Of a stretch of 33,287 nucleotides of DNA, positions 22,814 to 31,129 are shown one piece after another. The first letter of the stretch is position 1. Every line of letters starts with the position of its first letter. This stretch comes from Fibrobacter sp. (GTDB lineage Bacteria; Fibrobacterota; Fibrobacteria; Fibrobacterales; Fibrobacteraceae): assembly GCA_017642335.1 (NCBI GenBank), contig JAGCPF010000072.1, positions 1 to 33,287 of the forward strand, in the 5' to 3' direction. The notes under the pieces are model-generated. The model was not told the DNA's origin, made no database searches, and saw only the letters and a list, made by a program, of their open reading frames with translations. The translations under genes and the position numbers were made by a program.

Positions 22814-24885
22814 TTCGCTCTCTTAGAGTAAGTAAGAATCAGTATGGCTATAATATAAAAACCCGCGGCCAGGGCGAGTGGCGCGACGATGTTCAGAATG
22901 TCATCTTTGCGTTCGAGAAACACGTTGAGTAAGGAAGCCTGGTTGTAGCGCGACCAGATGATGGCCGAAAGTGCCCTGCCGACCTGTTGCATCTGGTCGA
23001 GAGGGACTAGCGCTCCGGCGAGCGCCACCTGCGGGATGATAAGGAGGGGGAGGAATGCATTCGCTTGCCCCGCATTCCTTGCGATTGAGCTCACCATGAT
23101 GCCGATGGCGACGGCTGGAGCGACGGTACAGGCGAATGCAGCGGCCACGAGCGCCACGGAGGGTTGCGCCGAGAGACGGAATGCGCAGCAGGCGTATGTG
23201 GCGGCGATTTGCAGGAACGAGGCGAGCAGCGGCATGCCCATCTTTGCCGAGACGACGGCGAAAATGCCGGTCCCTTTGCGGAATTCGCTGGCAAGAATCT
23301 TCTTTTCTTGGACAATTTCGCGGATAGAAAGCGAAAGAGCGAACCAGTTGGCACAAAGGATGAGCGCGAAGGCGGCTATCCCGAGCGGGGTCTGCTTGGA
23401 GAATATCTGCGAAAGCAGGAACCCGATGATGACCGGTTGCAAGAGCAGTGCCGCGAGTTTTCCCTTGTCGCGGGCCCACTGCTTGGCAGAAAGCCCGAGC
23501 GTGTAGAAGAACGCGGCCGGGCGCTTTGTGCGCGGGAAATAGTAGTGCGAGTAGTGCGTGGCCTCGGCGCTCGAAAGTTTTGTCCCGGATTTTTCCCAGC
23601 GGGTGTTCGTCTCGTCGTCGAGGCTGTTCAGGATTTCTTCGGCATCGTTTGTCTTGAAATATTGGAAAGCGCCCTGTGTGGTGCCGAAAAATCCCTGGCG
23701 GCCCCTGTGCAAAAGCAGGACCTTGTTCGCGATGCGCAGCGCCTCGTAGCTGTGCGTCGTGAGGATGACTGTGTGGCCGAGGAACGCGAGTTGCTTGAGG
23801 TGGTTGCAGAGAATCTTGGAGTTGTAGGGGTCAAGGCCGGAAAGTGGCTCGTCGAGCAGGATAAGCCCCGGGGTTCCCATGAGTTCCTGAGCGAGGGCGG
23901 CGCGGCGGGCCTCGCCGCCGCTGAGCGTCGCGACACGGCTGTCGAGCCGCGCGCTCAGCCCGAAAAGTTCTGCGAACTTTTCGAGCCGCCCTTGGGCCTT
24001 TTCTCGGAAATCCTTCTTGTCCATCGAAACTCGGCCACCGTTCACAAGCGTCTCGCGGACGGTCAGGTCTTTGCGGAGTTCGGGATCTTGCGGGAGAATC
24101 GCAATCCTCTGCCTGATATCCTTGTTCCTGTAGTCAATCCCGCCGATACGCACTTCCGAGCCCTTTTGCGCCCGGTGCAAGCCTTCGAGCAGCCGGAGCA
24201 GCGTAGACTTTCCCTGTCCGGATTGCCCGATGATGGCGAGAATTTCACCGGCGGGCAAATCGAAGTTGATATCCTTGAGCAGCGTCTTCTTGCCGGCGCG
24301 GACTTCGAGGTCCTTCACGTGCACGTCGTAGCCGACAGGCGCTTTTTGTGAATAAAGTATTCCGTCCCTGTAAGATATGTCGCTCCAGGGAAATCGCACG
24401 TGCTCGCCGTTCTTGAGCGTAATGCGCTTGAGCCTTTTTCCGGTCTCGTCGGTAACGGAATGGGGCAGGAGGAGTTCCCCTTTGCCGTCTGCAACGCGCA
24501 CCTTCGTCTTTTCAAAGCGGTTCTCGCTTTCGCCGAGAGGGACCGTTTCCCAGTTTTCCGAGAGTTGTGCTTGCAGCGGGATGTCGTTCAGTTCCAGCAC
24601 GATGAGCGAAAGACGCCCGTCCTTCATGATGGCGCGGAGCTGGTGCGGCCCGATGTGGATGACGTCTCCGTCGTTGATTTCGGCCTCGTCAATCGGGGCG
24701 TCGTTCAGTTCGGTGATGCTGTTCTGCGTGAGGTTCTTGAGAATCCACTTACCTTCGCGGAATTCGATGACCGCATGCTGGCGCGAGACGAGCATATCCT
24801 GAATGCACAGGGAATTTTCCTGCTTGCGCCCGATGGTGAACGGGACTTCCGGATCCGGGTATGCAATCTGGAACGCTTCGGTCAT
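22810..24885 (-). CDS. FHA-domain ABC transporter (ATPase and permease in one chain)
   Basis: The 691-residue protein joins three parts. Residues 1-95 are an FHA domain with G19-R20 and S34-R-Q-H37, which binds phospho-threonine. After a beta-rich linker (about 95-185, possibly a second degenerate FHA), residues about 190-400 form an ABC ATPase with Walker A G220-Q-S-G-Q-G-K-S-T228, signature L-S-G-G-E, Walker B L-I-L-L-D-E-P and H-loop T-T-H-S. From about 465 there are six hydrophobic segments of the ABC-2 permease type, as in ABCG half transporters, so it likely works as a dimer. The substrate is unknown. It follows the aminotransferase gene by 12 bases and overlaps the kinase by four. Regulation by kinase-driven phosphorylation and FHA binding is an inference from these neighbours. 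Confidence 0.92.
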   Translation of the reverse strand: MTEAFQIAYPDPEVPFTIGRKQENSLCIQDMLVSRQHAVIEFREGKWILKNLTQNSITELNDAPIDEAEINDGDVIHIGPHQLRAIMKDGRLSLIVLELNDIPLQAQLSENWETVPLGESENRFEKTKVRVADGKGELLLPHSVTDETGKRLKRITLKNGEHVRFPWSDISYRDGILYSQKAPVGYDVHVKDLEVRAGKKTLLKDINFDLPAGEILAIIGQSGQGKSTLLRLLEGLHRAQKGSEVRIGGIDYRNKDIRQRIAILPQDPELRKDLTVRETLVNGGRVSMDKKDFREKAQGRLEKFAELFGLSARLDSRVATLSGGEARRAALAQELMGTPGLILLDEPLSGLDPYNSKILCNHLKQLAFLGHTVILTTHSYEALRIANKVLLLHRGRQGFFGTTQGAFQYFKTNDAEEILNSLDDETNTRWEKSGTKLSSAEATHYSHYYFPRTKRPAAFFYTLGLSAKQWARDKGKLAALLLQPVIIGFLLSQIFSKQTPLGIAAFALILCANWFALSLSIREIVQEKKILASEFRKGTGIFAVVSAKMGMPLLASFLQIAATYACCAFRLSAQPSVALVAAAFACTVAPAVAIGIMVSSIARNAGQANAFLPLLIIPQVALAGALVPLDQMQQVGRALSAIIWSRYNQASLLNVFLERKDDILNIVAPLALAAGFYIIAILILTYSKRAK

Positions 24886-24897
24886 TGGCGCCCCGTG

Positions 24898-26094
24898 CTA
24901 TTTCAGGGATTGCAGTCCGCGCTTGAATCTTTCGCAAGCCTGTTGCAGAGTCTTGTCGCTGGCCGCATAGGAGAAACGGACGCAATTGTCGTCGCCGAAT
25001 GCTGCACCCGGCACGATGGCGAGGCCCTCGGATTCGAGGAGATAGGAGCAGAGTTCGACGGAACCGCCGATAACCTTGCCGCTCGGCGTGGACTTGCCGT
25101 AGAACGTGCTCACGGGGGCGAACAGGTAGAAAGCGCCCTCCGGGGGACGTACCGGTTCGGGTACGATTTCGCTGACCTGGGAGACCATGTAGTCCCTGCG
25201 GCGCTTGAAGGCGGCGAGCATCTCGTTCACGTGGCTCCTGTCCATCTGCAGGGCAGCGAGCGCTGCGTATTGTGCGACGTTGCTCGGATGGTGCGTCGCT
25301 TGTCCCTGGATTTTTCCGATAATCTTCGCGATGGGGGCGGGTGCCGCGTCGTAGCCGATACGCCAGCCGGTCATGCAGTGCGACTTGGAAAATCCGTTCA
25401 CGACGATGGTGCGTTCCGGCATGCCGGGGAATGCTGCGGCGGAGCAAAATGCGGTATTGTAGACAAAGTATTCGTACACCTCGTCCGAGATGCAGTAGAT
25501 GTCTTTCTCGACGATGACTTCGGCGAGCCCAGCCAGTTCCTGCTTTGTGTACGTGGCCCCGGTCGGGTTGCACGGATTGTTCAGAATGATGGCTTTTGTC
25601 TTGTCGGTGCAGGCGTTGCGCAGTGCTTCGGGGCTGAGCTTGAACCCGCTTTCGATAGTCGTGTTTACGATGACGGGGGTACCGCCGAGCCACTTGACAA
25701 GTTCGGGGTAGGTGACCCAGTAGGGGGCTGGAATGATGATTTCATCGCCCGGGTTGATGAGTGCTGCGAGTGCGTTGAAAATGGCGTGCTTTGCGCCACT
25801 GGTCATGATGATTTGCGACGGTTCGTAGTCAATGGCGTTTTCGGTGCGGAGCTTGTTTGCCACGGCTTCGCGGACTTCAAGGATGCCGACCGGGGCTGTG
25901 TAGCGCGTCTTGCCGTCGTTTATGGCCTTGCATGCTGCGGCACGGATAGGTTCCGGTGTCGGGAAGTCCGGTTCCCCGGCTCCGAGGCTCACGACGTCCT
26001 TGCCGTCGGCAATCATCTGCTTGGCCATCGTGTCGATGGCGACGGTGAGAGATGCTGCGATATTCTGGGTTCTGGTAGAAATGGGTTTAGTCAT
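24898..26094 (-). CDS. Class I/II PLP-dependent aminotransferase (aspartate aminotransferase-like)
   Basis: The enzyme should move amino groups between an amino acid and a 2-oxo acid. The 398-residue protein matches subgroup I-beta aspartate/prephenate aminotransferases: S-L-G-A-G-E-P-D-F-P-T-P near the start, A-P-Y-W-V-T-Y-P, N-N-P-C-N-P-T-G, S-D-E-V-Y-E, the PLP lysine K237 in G-F-S-K-S-H-C-M-T-G-W-R-I-G-Y, and a C-terminal V-R-F-S-Y-A substrate arginine. The ATG at 26094 lies inside the end of the upstream RND/MMPL gene (8-base overlap) and begins M-T-K-P-I-S-T-R, the normal family start; the longer frame to 26142 is out of character. Exact amino acid specificity is not decided here. Its company with a transporter and a kinase is unusual and may be only positional. 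Confidence 0.93.
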   Translation of the reverse strand: MTKPISTRTQNIAASLTVAIDTMAKQMIADGKDVVSLGAGEPDFPTPEPIRAAACKAINDGKTRYTAPVGILEVREAVANKLRTENAIDYEPSQIIMTSGAKHAIFNALAALINPGDEIIIPAPYWVTYPELVKWLGGTPVIVNTTIESGFKLSPEALRNACTDKTKAIILNNPCNPTGATYTKQELAGLAEVIVEKDIYCISDEVYEYFVYNTAFCSAAAFPGMPERTIVVNGFSKSHCMTGWRIGYDAAPAPIAKIIGKIQGQATHHPSNVAQYAALAALQMDRSHVNEMLAAFKRRRDYMVSQVSEIVPEPVRPPEGAFYLFAPVSTFYGKSTPSGKVIGGSVELCSYLLESEGLAIVPGAAFGDDNCVRFSYAASDKTLQQACERFKRGLQSLK

Positions 26095-28528
26095 GGTTCG
26101 ATTGGTTCTTGCGAATTCTGTAGTTGTCGAGTGCCCCGGCAATCAGCGGGAAAATGGTGAGCTGCGCTGCGAAAATGCAGAGAAGCCCGATAAGCGAGAG
26201 CACGCCGATGCTTTTAAGTCCCGGATGCGACGAGATGAGAAGCCCGTAGGTTCCCACGAGACACGCCATCTGCGAAATGACGATTCCCGTGAACTTGCGC
26301 TGGAGCACGATAAGCGCCGTGCCGCCCTGCTTCTCGTAGAACGAGGCCCAAAGTTGTAGCGACCCGTCGACGCTTGCCCCGATAAGGAATACGATGGCAA
26401 TGGCGCTGTATATGGAAATTTCAATATTCAGGAATTTGAGGAGAATCAAGAGCCAGCTCAAGGCGAAGCACGAGGGAAGAACGGTGAACGTCGCTCGGCT
26501 CAGGTTGTTGTAGAATACCAGGAGCATGAAGAATACGATGATGCTGCCGAAGATAATGGGCTTGTACAGATTCGGGAAAATTTTGTCCAAAATCGTCGCA
26601 CGGAGAATCGGCGTGCCGCTGAGTTTCAGGGACCCGTCAATGACTCCGTCGAAATTCTTGAGGTCGCTTACGAGCCGGCGGCATTCAAGGCCGTTGTTCG
26701 GATTGATGTTCGGAAAGATGAACGCAAACACGCCCAAGTTGCCCTCGTTGTCGCTGAACTTCTTGCGCAGGGGGAGTGTGAATTCGTCCTCCTCGAAGGA
26801 ATGCACGTTGAGGCTCTGGGTAATGCGCCGGAAAGTTGCCTTTTCCTGTGGCGTCAGGTTCTCGGTGACGGTGCTGTCCGAAATCATGGATTCGAGCTTT
26901 TCTAGCTTGGCCTTCTTTTCGGGCTGGAGCGCCGGGGAAATCTGCGAGAGCGTGAGTATCTTGTCGATGTTTGCCGCAAGGCCTTTCTTTTTAAGCTTCT
27001 GGAAATTGTTTACTAGGGAATCGCCCGCCTTGGCACTCGGGAGCTGCACGATGATGGGGTCGTATTGCGGGAATCCTGTCTGCGCGACGAGAGTGTCCGC
27101 CTTGGACTCCTTGTGAGGCAGTTCTGTTTGGCTGAAATCGTAGAAGACGCGGAGGCTTGTCCCGCCGAAGAACAGCGCGACTAGGCTTGCGAGGATGACC
27201 GCCGTGAGCAGGATGGAGTTGGTCCTGAATGACACGAGCGTGAAGCGGTATTTGTACTTGAAATTGAACTTCGGAATCTTGAAAGGCTTCTTCTTTTGAC
27301 CGATGCGCAGAAGGGCGGTAATCAGCAAGGTACAGACACCCCAGTTCAGCAGGCAACCGATGGCACCCAACACGCCGAGTTCCTTGATACCCGCGAGCGG
27401 GATGAAGGTGAGTCCGGCGAAGAGCAGGGACATCATCAGGGCCGATGCCGCGGTGGATGGGCCGATGCCGAGAAGGGCGCTTTCGATGCAAAGGTGCGGA
27501 CTCAAGTTATGGGCGCGTTCCTTGAAATAACGTGTGAGGATATGCGTGATAATTTGGCTTGCAAGGCCCGGCAAAAGCAGCACCAGCACGAGCGAGAACA
27601 GGTTGATTCTGCCGTAGAGAATTTGTGCGATGGAAAGTACAAGCAGAACCGGGATTCCGATGGGAATTGCCGAGATGAGGATGAGCTGTGGCTGCTTGAA
27701 AAAATGGATGACGAGAAGGATTAGGATGAGAAGCGCCATGATTTTTCCCGCACTCTTGGCTTCGGGAAGGATGGCTCGCCCGGTCTGGATGACGTCGTAG
27801 ACCTTGCCGGTGTAGTACACGTCGATTCCTTTTGAACCCACCGTGTTCCCGATGCACCTCTTGACGGTCGAGACGAGTTCACGGCTGGCGTAGAGGTCCG
27901 CAATCGAATGGGTCGGGTAGATGTCGATGATGCGGATTGTTCCATCGCTGTTGGAGTGGCTGCGCTTGAGCTTGTCGAAATACTTGTGTTCGATGTCTTC
28001 CAGGTGGAAGTTGGCAAATGCGCTGGCTTCGGCTGTGGTTTGTGCTGTTGCGGTGTCCTGAATGCGGGATGTGTCCGACAGGTCGACGAAAAGCGGGTTG
28101 TGCCTGAGTATGTGCGCGTTTCGCAGCGTTTCGACACGGTTGATAATCGTGTCCAAGTCGTCGTTGTTGATGTAGAAGAACTTGTATTTCTCGTAGAAGT
28201 TAATGTCAGTCTCGAACTCGACGAAATGGATCATATCCTTGTACGTCATGAGCTGGTTCGCGACGTTCTTCGCCAGTGTGTAGTTGGCGAGGCTATCCGG
28301 GGACTGGAGTACGACAGTGAGGCTTCCCAACCCGCCGAAGGATTTCTCGATGGATTCGAGATCCTGGCTTACCGTGTCTTCCTTTTCCAGAATATCCTGG
28401 AGCTGCAGTTCCCATCTCAGGTTCGAAATGAAATAGGGGCAAAGACAAAGGAAAAAAAACGTTATTGCAAGGACGACTTTGGGAAATCTCGATATATGTC
28501 GAATAGTTTTTGCGAGAAAAGAAAACAT
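26087..28528 (-). CDS. RND/MMPL superfamily transport protein
   Basis: The 813-residue protein has the two-fold layout of RND/MMPL transporters: a first helix at about 18-36, a large periplasmic domain (about 37-260), then five or six helices (about 265-425), a helix near 455-475, a second periplasmic domain (about 476-650), and a last set of helices. The segment I-F-L-I-G-A-S-V-D-G-S-L-Q in the second half corresponds to the conserved helix-4-like motif, though the charged residues typical of proton-driven RND pumps are sparse. Families in this group move lipids, hopanoids or other hydrophobic molecules to the outer membrane; the cargo here is unknown. I use ATG 28528; the frame begins one codon earlier at TTG. 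No Shine-Dalgarno is seen. It is divergent from an outer-membrane barrel gene. Confidence 0.85.
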   Translation of the reverse strand: MFSFLAKTIRHISRFPKVVLAITFFFLCLCPYFISNLRWELQLQDILEKEDTVSQDLESIEKSFGGLGSLTVVLQSPDSLANYTLAKNVANQLMTYKDMIHFVEFETDINFYEKYKFFYINNDDLDTIINRVETLRNAHILRHNPLFVDLSDTSRIQDTATAQTTAEASAFANFHLEDIEHKYFDKLKRSHSNSDGTIRIIDIYPTHSIADLYASRELVSTVKRCIGNTVGSKGIDVYYTGKVYDVIQTGRAILPEAKSAGKIMALLILILLVIHFFKQPQLILISAIPIGIPVLLVLSIAQILYGRINLFSLVLVLLLPGLASQIITHILTRYFKERAHNLSPHLCIESALLGIGPSTAASALMMSLLFAGLTFIPLAGIKELGVLGAIGCLLNWGVCTLLITALLRIGQKKKPFKIPKFNFKYKYRFTLVSFRTNSILLTAVILASLVALFFGGTSLRVFYDFSQTELPHKESKADTLVAQTGFPQYDPIIVQLPSAKAGDSLVNNFQKLKKKGLAANIDKILTLSQISPALQPEKKAKLEKLESMISDSTVTENLTPQEKATFRRITQSLNVHSFEEDEFTLPLRKKFSDNEGNLGVFAFIFPNINPNNGLECRRLVSDLKNFDGVIDGSLKLSGTPILRATILDKIFPNLYKPIIFGSIIVFFMLLVFYNNLSRATFTVLPSCFALSWLLILLKFLNIEISIYSAIAIVFLIGASVDGSLQLWASFYEKQGGTALIVLQRKFTGIVISQMACLVGTYGLLISSHPGLKSIGVLSLIGLLCIFAAQLTIFPLIAGALDNYRIRKNQSNHD

Positions 28529-28596
28529 CAATAATAATATAATTATAAATTGTATGCGAAATGTTTTGTTTTTTCGGTAAAAAAGGTTCGTTCCGT
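28529..28596. promoter_or_regulatory. Short AT-rich divergent promoter region
   Basis: The 68 bases between the MMPL start and the chosen barrel-protein start are rich in A and T at the left end, with TATATT on the minus strand (28541-28536) and TATAAT-like words on the plus strand. Both genes are probably expressed from here; exact boxes cannot be fixed. Confidence 0.35.
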
Positions 28597-30393
28597 ATGC
28601 TGAAGGCGTGCTTGCTGGCTGTGGCTCTGGCTGGCTTTGTCGTCATGCCTGTTTTTGCCGAAGACGCCCCTGCTGTAGCTGTGGAAGATTGGCCGGACGA
28701 TGCCCCGGAGACGGCGATGGAAGTATGGGCGGCCGAGACCACGGGTGTGGCTGCTGAAGAGAACGCGCAAGGGGTTACGGACTTCGCTACGGAAGGAAAC
28801 TCGCAAGAAGCTACGGAGGCTGTTGCAGAAGATAATGCGGAACAAACGGTGGAACCGGTATCCGAGAATGAGCCCAAAGAAACGACGGAACCGATAGCAG
28901 AGAATAAGCCCGAAGAAAAGACGGAACCGATAGCCGAGAACGAGCCCGAAGAAAAAACTGAATCTGCGACCGAGAACAAGCCCGAAGAAAAGGGTGAAGA
29001 AAAGGGTGATGATAGTGCGTCAGTCGTGGCGGAAGAGAAATCGGATAGCTCGGGTGCAATGCTATGGTTCTTTGACAATGTTGTGCAGCCGTTCTTCAAT
29101 ATGATTGTTTGGCCCGTGTCTCAGCCGCTGCATTACGCTTTTGATAATGGTGTCATAGAAACGTTCCAGAAACTCATTACGTTCGGCAAAGACGAAAACA
29201 TTTTCATCTATCCGGTGTTCAACTTCAAACCGGGATCCTCGACGCAGGTCGGCCTCTGTTACCGTCACCGTCGGATATTCCTAGACGATGATTATTTTGT
29301 CTTGAACCCGAGCCTTTATGCCAACGGGGATATGGATTTTGACACTCGATACAGCAAGCATGGTATTCTCGGATTGCCCTTGTCCTTCTCAATTCGCTTC
29401 ACGCTTGACCTGAACCGCGATGCTTCGTTTACGCGGCCCGGTTCCTGGACTTCCTATGTGCAACCGGATTCTTCGTACAAGGTCAATGGACATATCGGAA
29501 TCCCGTTGAATTCTTCCGGTACGCTGTCGATGCGGTTCAATTATGGCTTCAAGTATGTGGATGCCAGTGTTCCCAATGTGGCCGAGGATGAAATCTATAT
29601 CGAAGATGATTTCCCGATTCAGGATAGGGGCCTTTACCAAGAACATCTCCAGTACCCGCTTGGATTGCAGTTTATCTTCGATAATCTTGATTTCCCGTAT
29701 GTACCTTCCAAGGGATTCAAGGTCGTGTTGAGCGGTAGCTATAACTTCGTCGAAAAATATAAGGGAGTCCGCTATAGTGACCTGGGCTTGTACGGTGATC
29801 ATAAGAGCGAGTTCCTTGAAGATGGCGGGAAAAACCATGACTACATAAATGGTGAACTTATCGTCCAGCGCTATTTCTACCTCGGTAAGGCTCCGCGATA
29901 CGTGATGTCGGCGAGCGAGGGGCGCGAGAATAGGCGGTTCTATACGAACTTCTCTTGGAACGAGGCTGCCCGCGTGTGGAACCCGTCAAACATGAAAGAG
30001 AACCTGTTCGAACGTCGCGTGATTGCCCTGCAGTATAGGTTCCTCACCTTCTACGAAATGGAGAAGGGGGGCGCCCCGTTCAATGCTTACCCGATTTTGA
30101 ATGGCCGCTTCCCGCTGCGCGGTTATGGCGGTTTTCTCATGACCAAGAACGTGATGGGCTTGAGCGCGGAATACCGTTGGCCGGTGGACCGCTATGTGGA
30201 TGGTGTTATTTTTGATGAATATGCGCTTTATACCGAAAAAATCAACGATTGGTCGTTTGATCGTTTCAGGAACTCATGGGGATTCGGTGTACGCGTTCGC
30301 AAGCCGGATATGTATTTCTTCCGCCTGCAGCTCGGCTTCCATGGACTCAAGGGCGTGAAGATGGTGATTACCGTCGCGCCGGAATTTAAGTAA
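28597..30393 (+). CDS. Outer-membrane beta-barrel protein, BamA/TamA (Omp85)-like, no POTRA domains seen
   Basis: The 598-residue product starts with a signal peptide (M-L-K-A-C-L-L-A-V-A-L-A-G-F ... V-F-A|E-D-A-P). Residues about 24-165 are acidic, low in complexity and rich in Glu, Ala, Thr and Lys, ending in a 12-residue tandem repeat. From about 170 onward the sequence alternates in barrel fashion: short aromatic strands, a conserved F-P-L-R-G-Y-G-G motif near residue 505 that matches the RG motif of the Omp85 lid loop, and a final strand ending in V-A-P-E-F-K. POTRA domains, which normally lie before such a barrel, are absent; the acidic linker stands in their place. I use ATG 28597, with AAAAGG ten bases upstream, rather than 28561, which would bury the signal peptide. 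Its function could be insertion or export at the outer membrane. Confidence 0.8.
   Translation: MLKACLLAVALAGFVVMPVFAEDAPAVAVEDWPDDAPETAMEVWAAETTGVAAEENAQGVTDFATEGNSQEATEAVAEDNAEQTVEPVSENEPKETTEPIAENKPEEKTEPIAENEPEEKTESATENKPEEKGEEKGDDSASVVAEEKSDSSGAMLWFFDNVVQPFFNMIVWPVSQPLHYAFDNGVIETFQKLITFGKDENIFIYPVFNFKPGSSTQVGLCYRHRRIFLDDDYFVLNPSLYANGDMDFDTRYSKHGILGLPLSFSIRFTLDLNRDASFTRPGSWTSYVQPDSSYKVNGHIGIPLNSSGTLSMRFNYGFKYVDASVPNVAEDEIYIEDDFPIQDRGLYQEHLQYPLGLQFIFDNLDFPYVPSKGFKVVLSGSYNFVEKYKGVRYSDLGLYGDHKSEFLEDGGKNHDYINGELIVQRYFYLGKAPRYVMSASEGRENRRFYTNFSWNEAARVWNPSNMKENLFERRVIALQYRFLTFYEMEKGGAPFNAYPILNGRFPLRGYGGFLMTKNVMGLSAEYRWPVDRYVDGVIFDEYALYTEKINDWSFDRFRNSWGFGVRVRKPDMYFFRLQLGFHGLKGVKMVITVAPEFK
28864..29007 (+). 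repeat. Four 36-bp tandem repeats in the barrel protein gene
   Basis: Units start at 28864, 28900, 28936 and 28972. Each codes twelve residues of the form E-N-(E/K)-P-(K/E)-E-(T/K)-T-E-P-I-A, with the last two units drifting. The unit length is a multiple of three, so gain or loss of copies keeps the frame. Confidence 0.9.
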
Positions 30394-30394
30394 A

Positions 30395-30994
30395 CTAGAA
30401 CGCCGGGTAGCCGTCCTTGAGGCTTTCGTTGTAGTGGGCGCGTTCGCCTCCGATGAATTTGGGGCGCGTGCGTGCCGCAATCAAAATCGCCTTTCCGATA
30501 TGCGTTAGCTGCATGTGTACAGGGACTGCAACTTCTTTCAGGTGCATGCCGATGAGTGTCCCGCCGATATCGAGTCCAGCATCTGCCTTGATATGTTCGA
30601 TGGCGACGGGTTGTTCAAAAGCGTTATAGCATGCGGTTGCGAAGGAGCCCCCGGCCTTCGGCTGTGGCACCACATTCACGATTTCGGCGTTCGGTACGGC
30701 CTTGTGCTCGACGATGATGGCGCGGTTCAGGTGCTCGCAGCACTGCGCCGCGATGTAGATGCCGAGCGGCTTGAAAACGGACTGCAAACCTTCGAAAATC
30801 GCCTTGCCGACTTCGGGCACGGAATGGCTTCCGATGTCGTTCCCGAGCGTAGAACTCGTGCTGCAACCGATAACCACGATATTGCCTGCCGTGAGACGAG
30901 CTTTTTCTACAAGTTCCTTAGCGGCGTTCATCGCGTCGTTACGAATCTGTTCGACAATGTTCTTGTCGTCTATTTCGTATGTAATGCCAGCCAT
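30395..30994 (-). CDS. UPF0340 family protein (YwlG-like)
   Basis: The 199-residue product matches the conserved but uncharacterised UPF0340/YwlG family. Diagnostic stretches are the helical start, V-V-I-G-C-S-T-S-S-T-L-G near residue 40, A-A-Q-C-C-E-H-L-N-R-A (about 82-92), N-V-V-P-Q-P-K-A-G-G-S-F-A-T, and A-G-L-D-I-G-G-T-L-I-G-M-H. The two Cys and the E-H pair look like a conserved active or metal site, but I can name no reaction. GAGG lies seven bases before the ATG. The gene is convergent with the barrel protein (one base between stops) and divergent from the secreted protein at 31130. Confidence 0.9.
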   Translation of the reverse strand: MAGITYEIDDKNIVEQIRNDAMNAAKELVEKARLTAGNIVVIGCSTSSTLGNDIGSHSVPEVGKAIFEGLQSVFKPLGIYIAAQCCEHLNRAIIVEHKAVPNAEIVNVVPQPKAGGSFATACYNAFEQPVAIEHIKADAGLDIGGTLIGMHLKEVAVPVHMQLTHIGKAILIAARTRPKFIGGERAHYNESLKDGYPAF

Positions 30995-31091
30995 GTTTTA
31001 CCTCGCGACTTTATTTCTTGCTTTTATTGAAGACTCACGAATGGGTATGCCTTCTTTTTGTGGCAAAAAATAGTTTTTTTTGCGAGTTTGT

Positions 31092-31097
31092 TATATT
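31092..31097 (+). promoter_or_regulatory. Candidate -10 element (TATATT)
   Basis: TATATT lies 32 bases before the ATG of the GLUG/YDG-type gene, in an AT-rich stretch after a run of T. The same hexamer sits at a similar distance before several other genes in the window. Confidence 0.35.
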
Positions 31098-31129
31098 TGA
31101 CAATAAATATTATACGTAAGGTATGTAGA

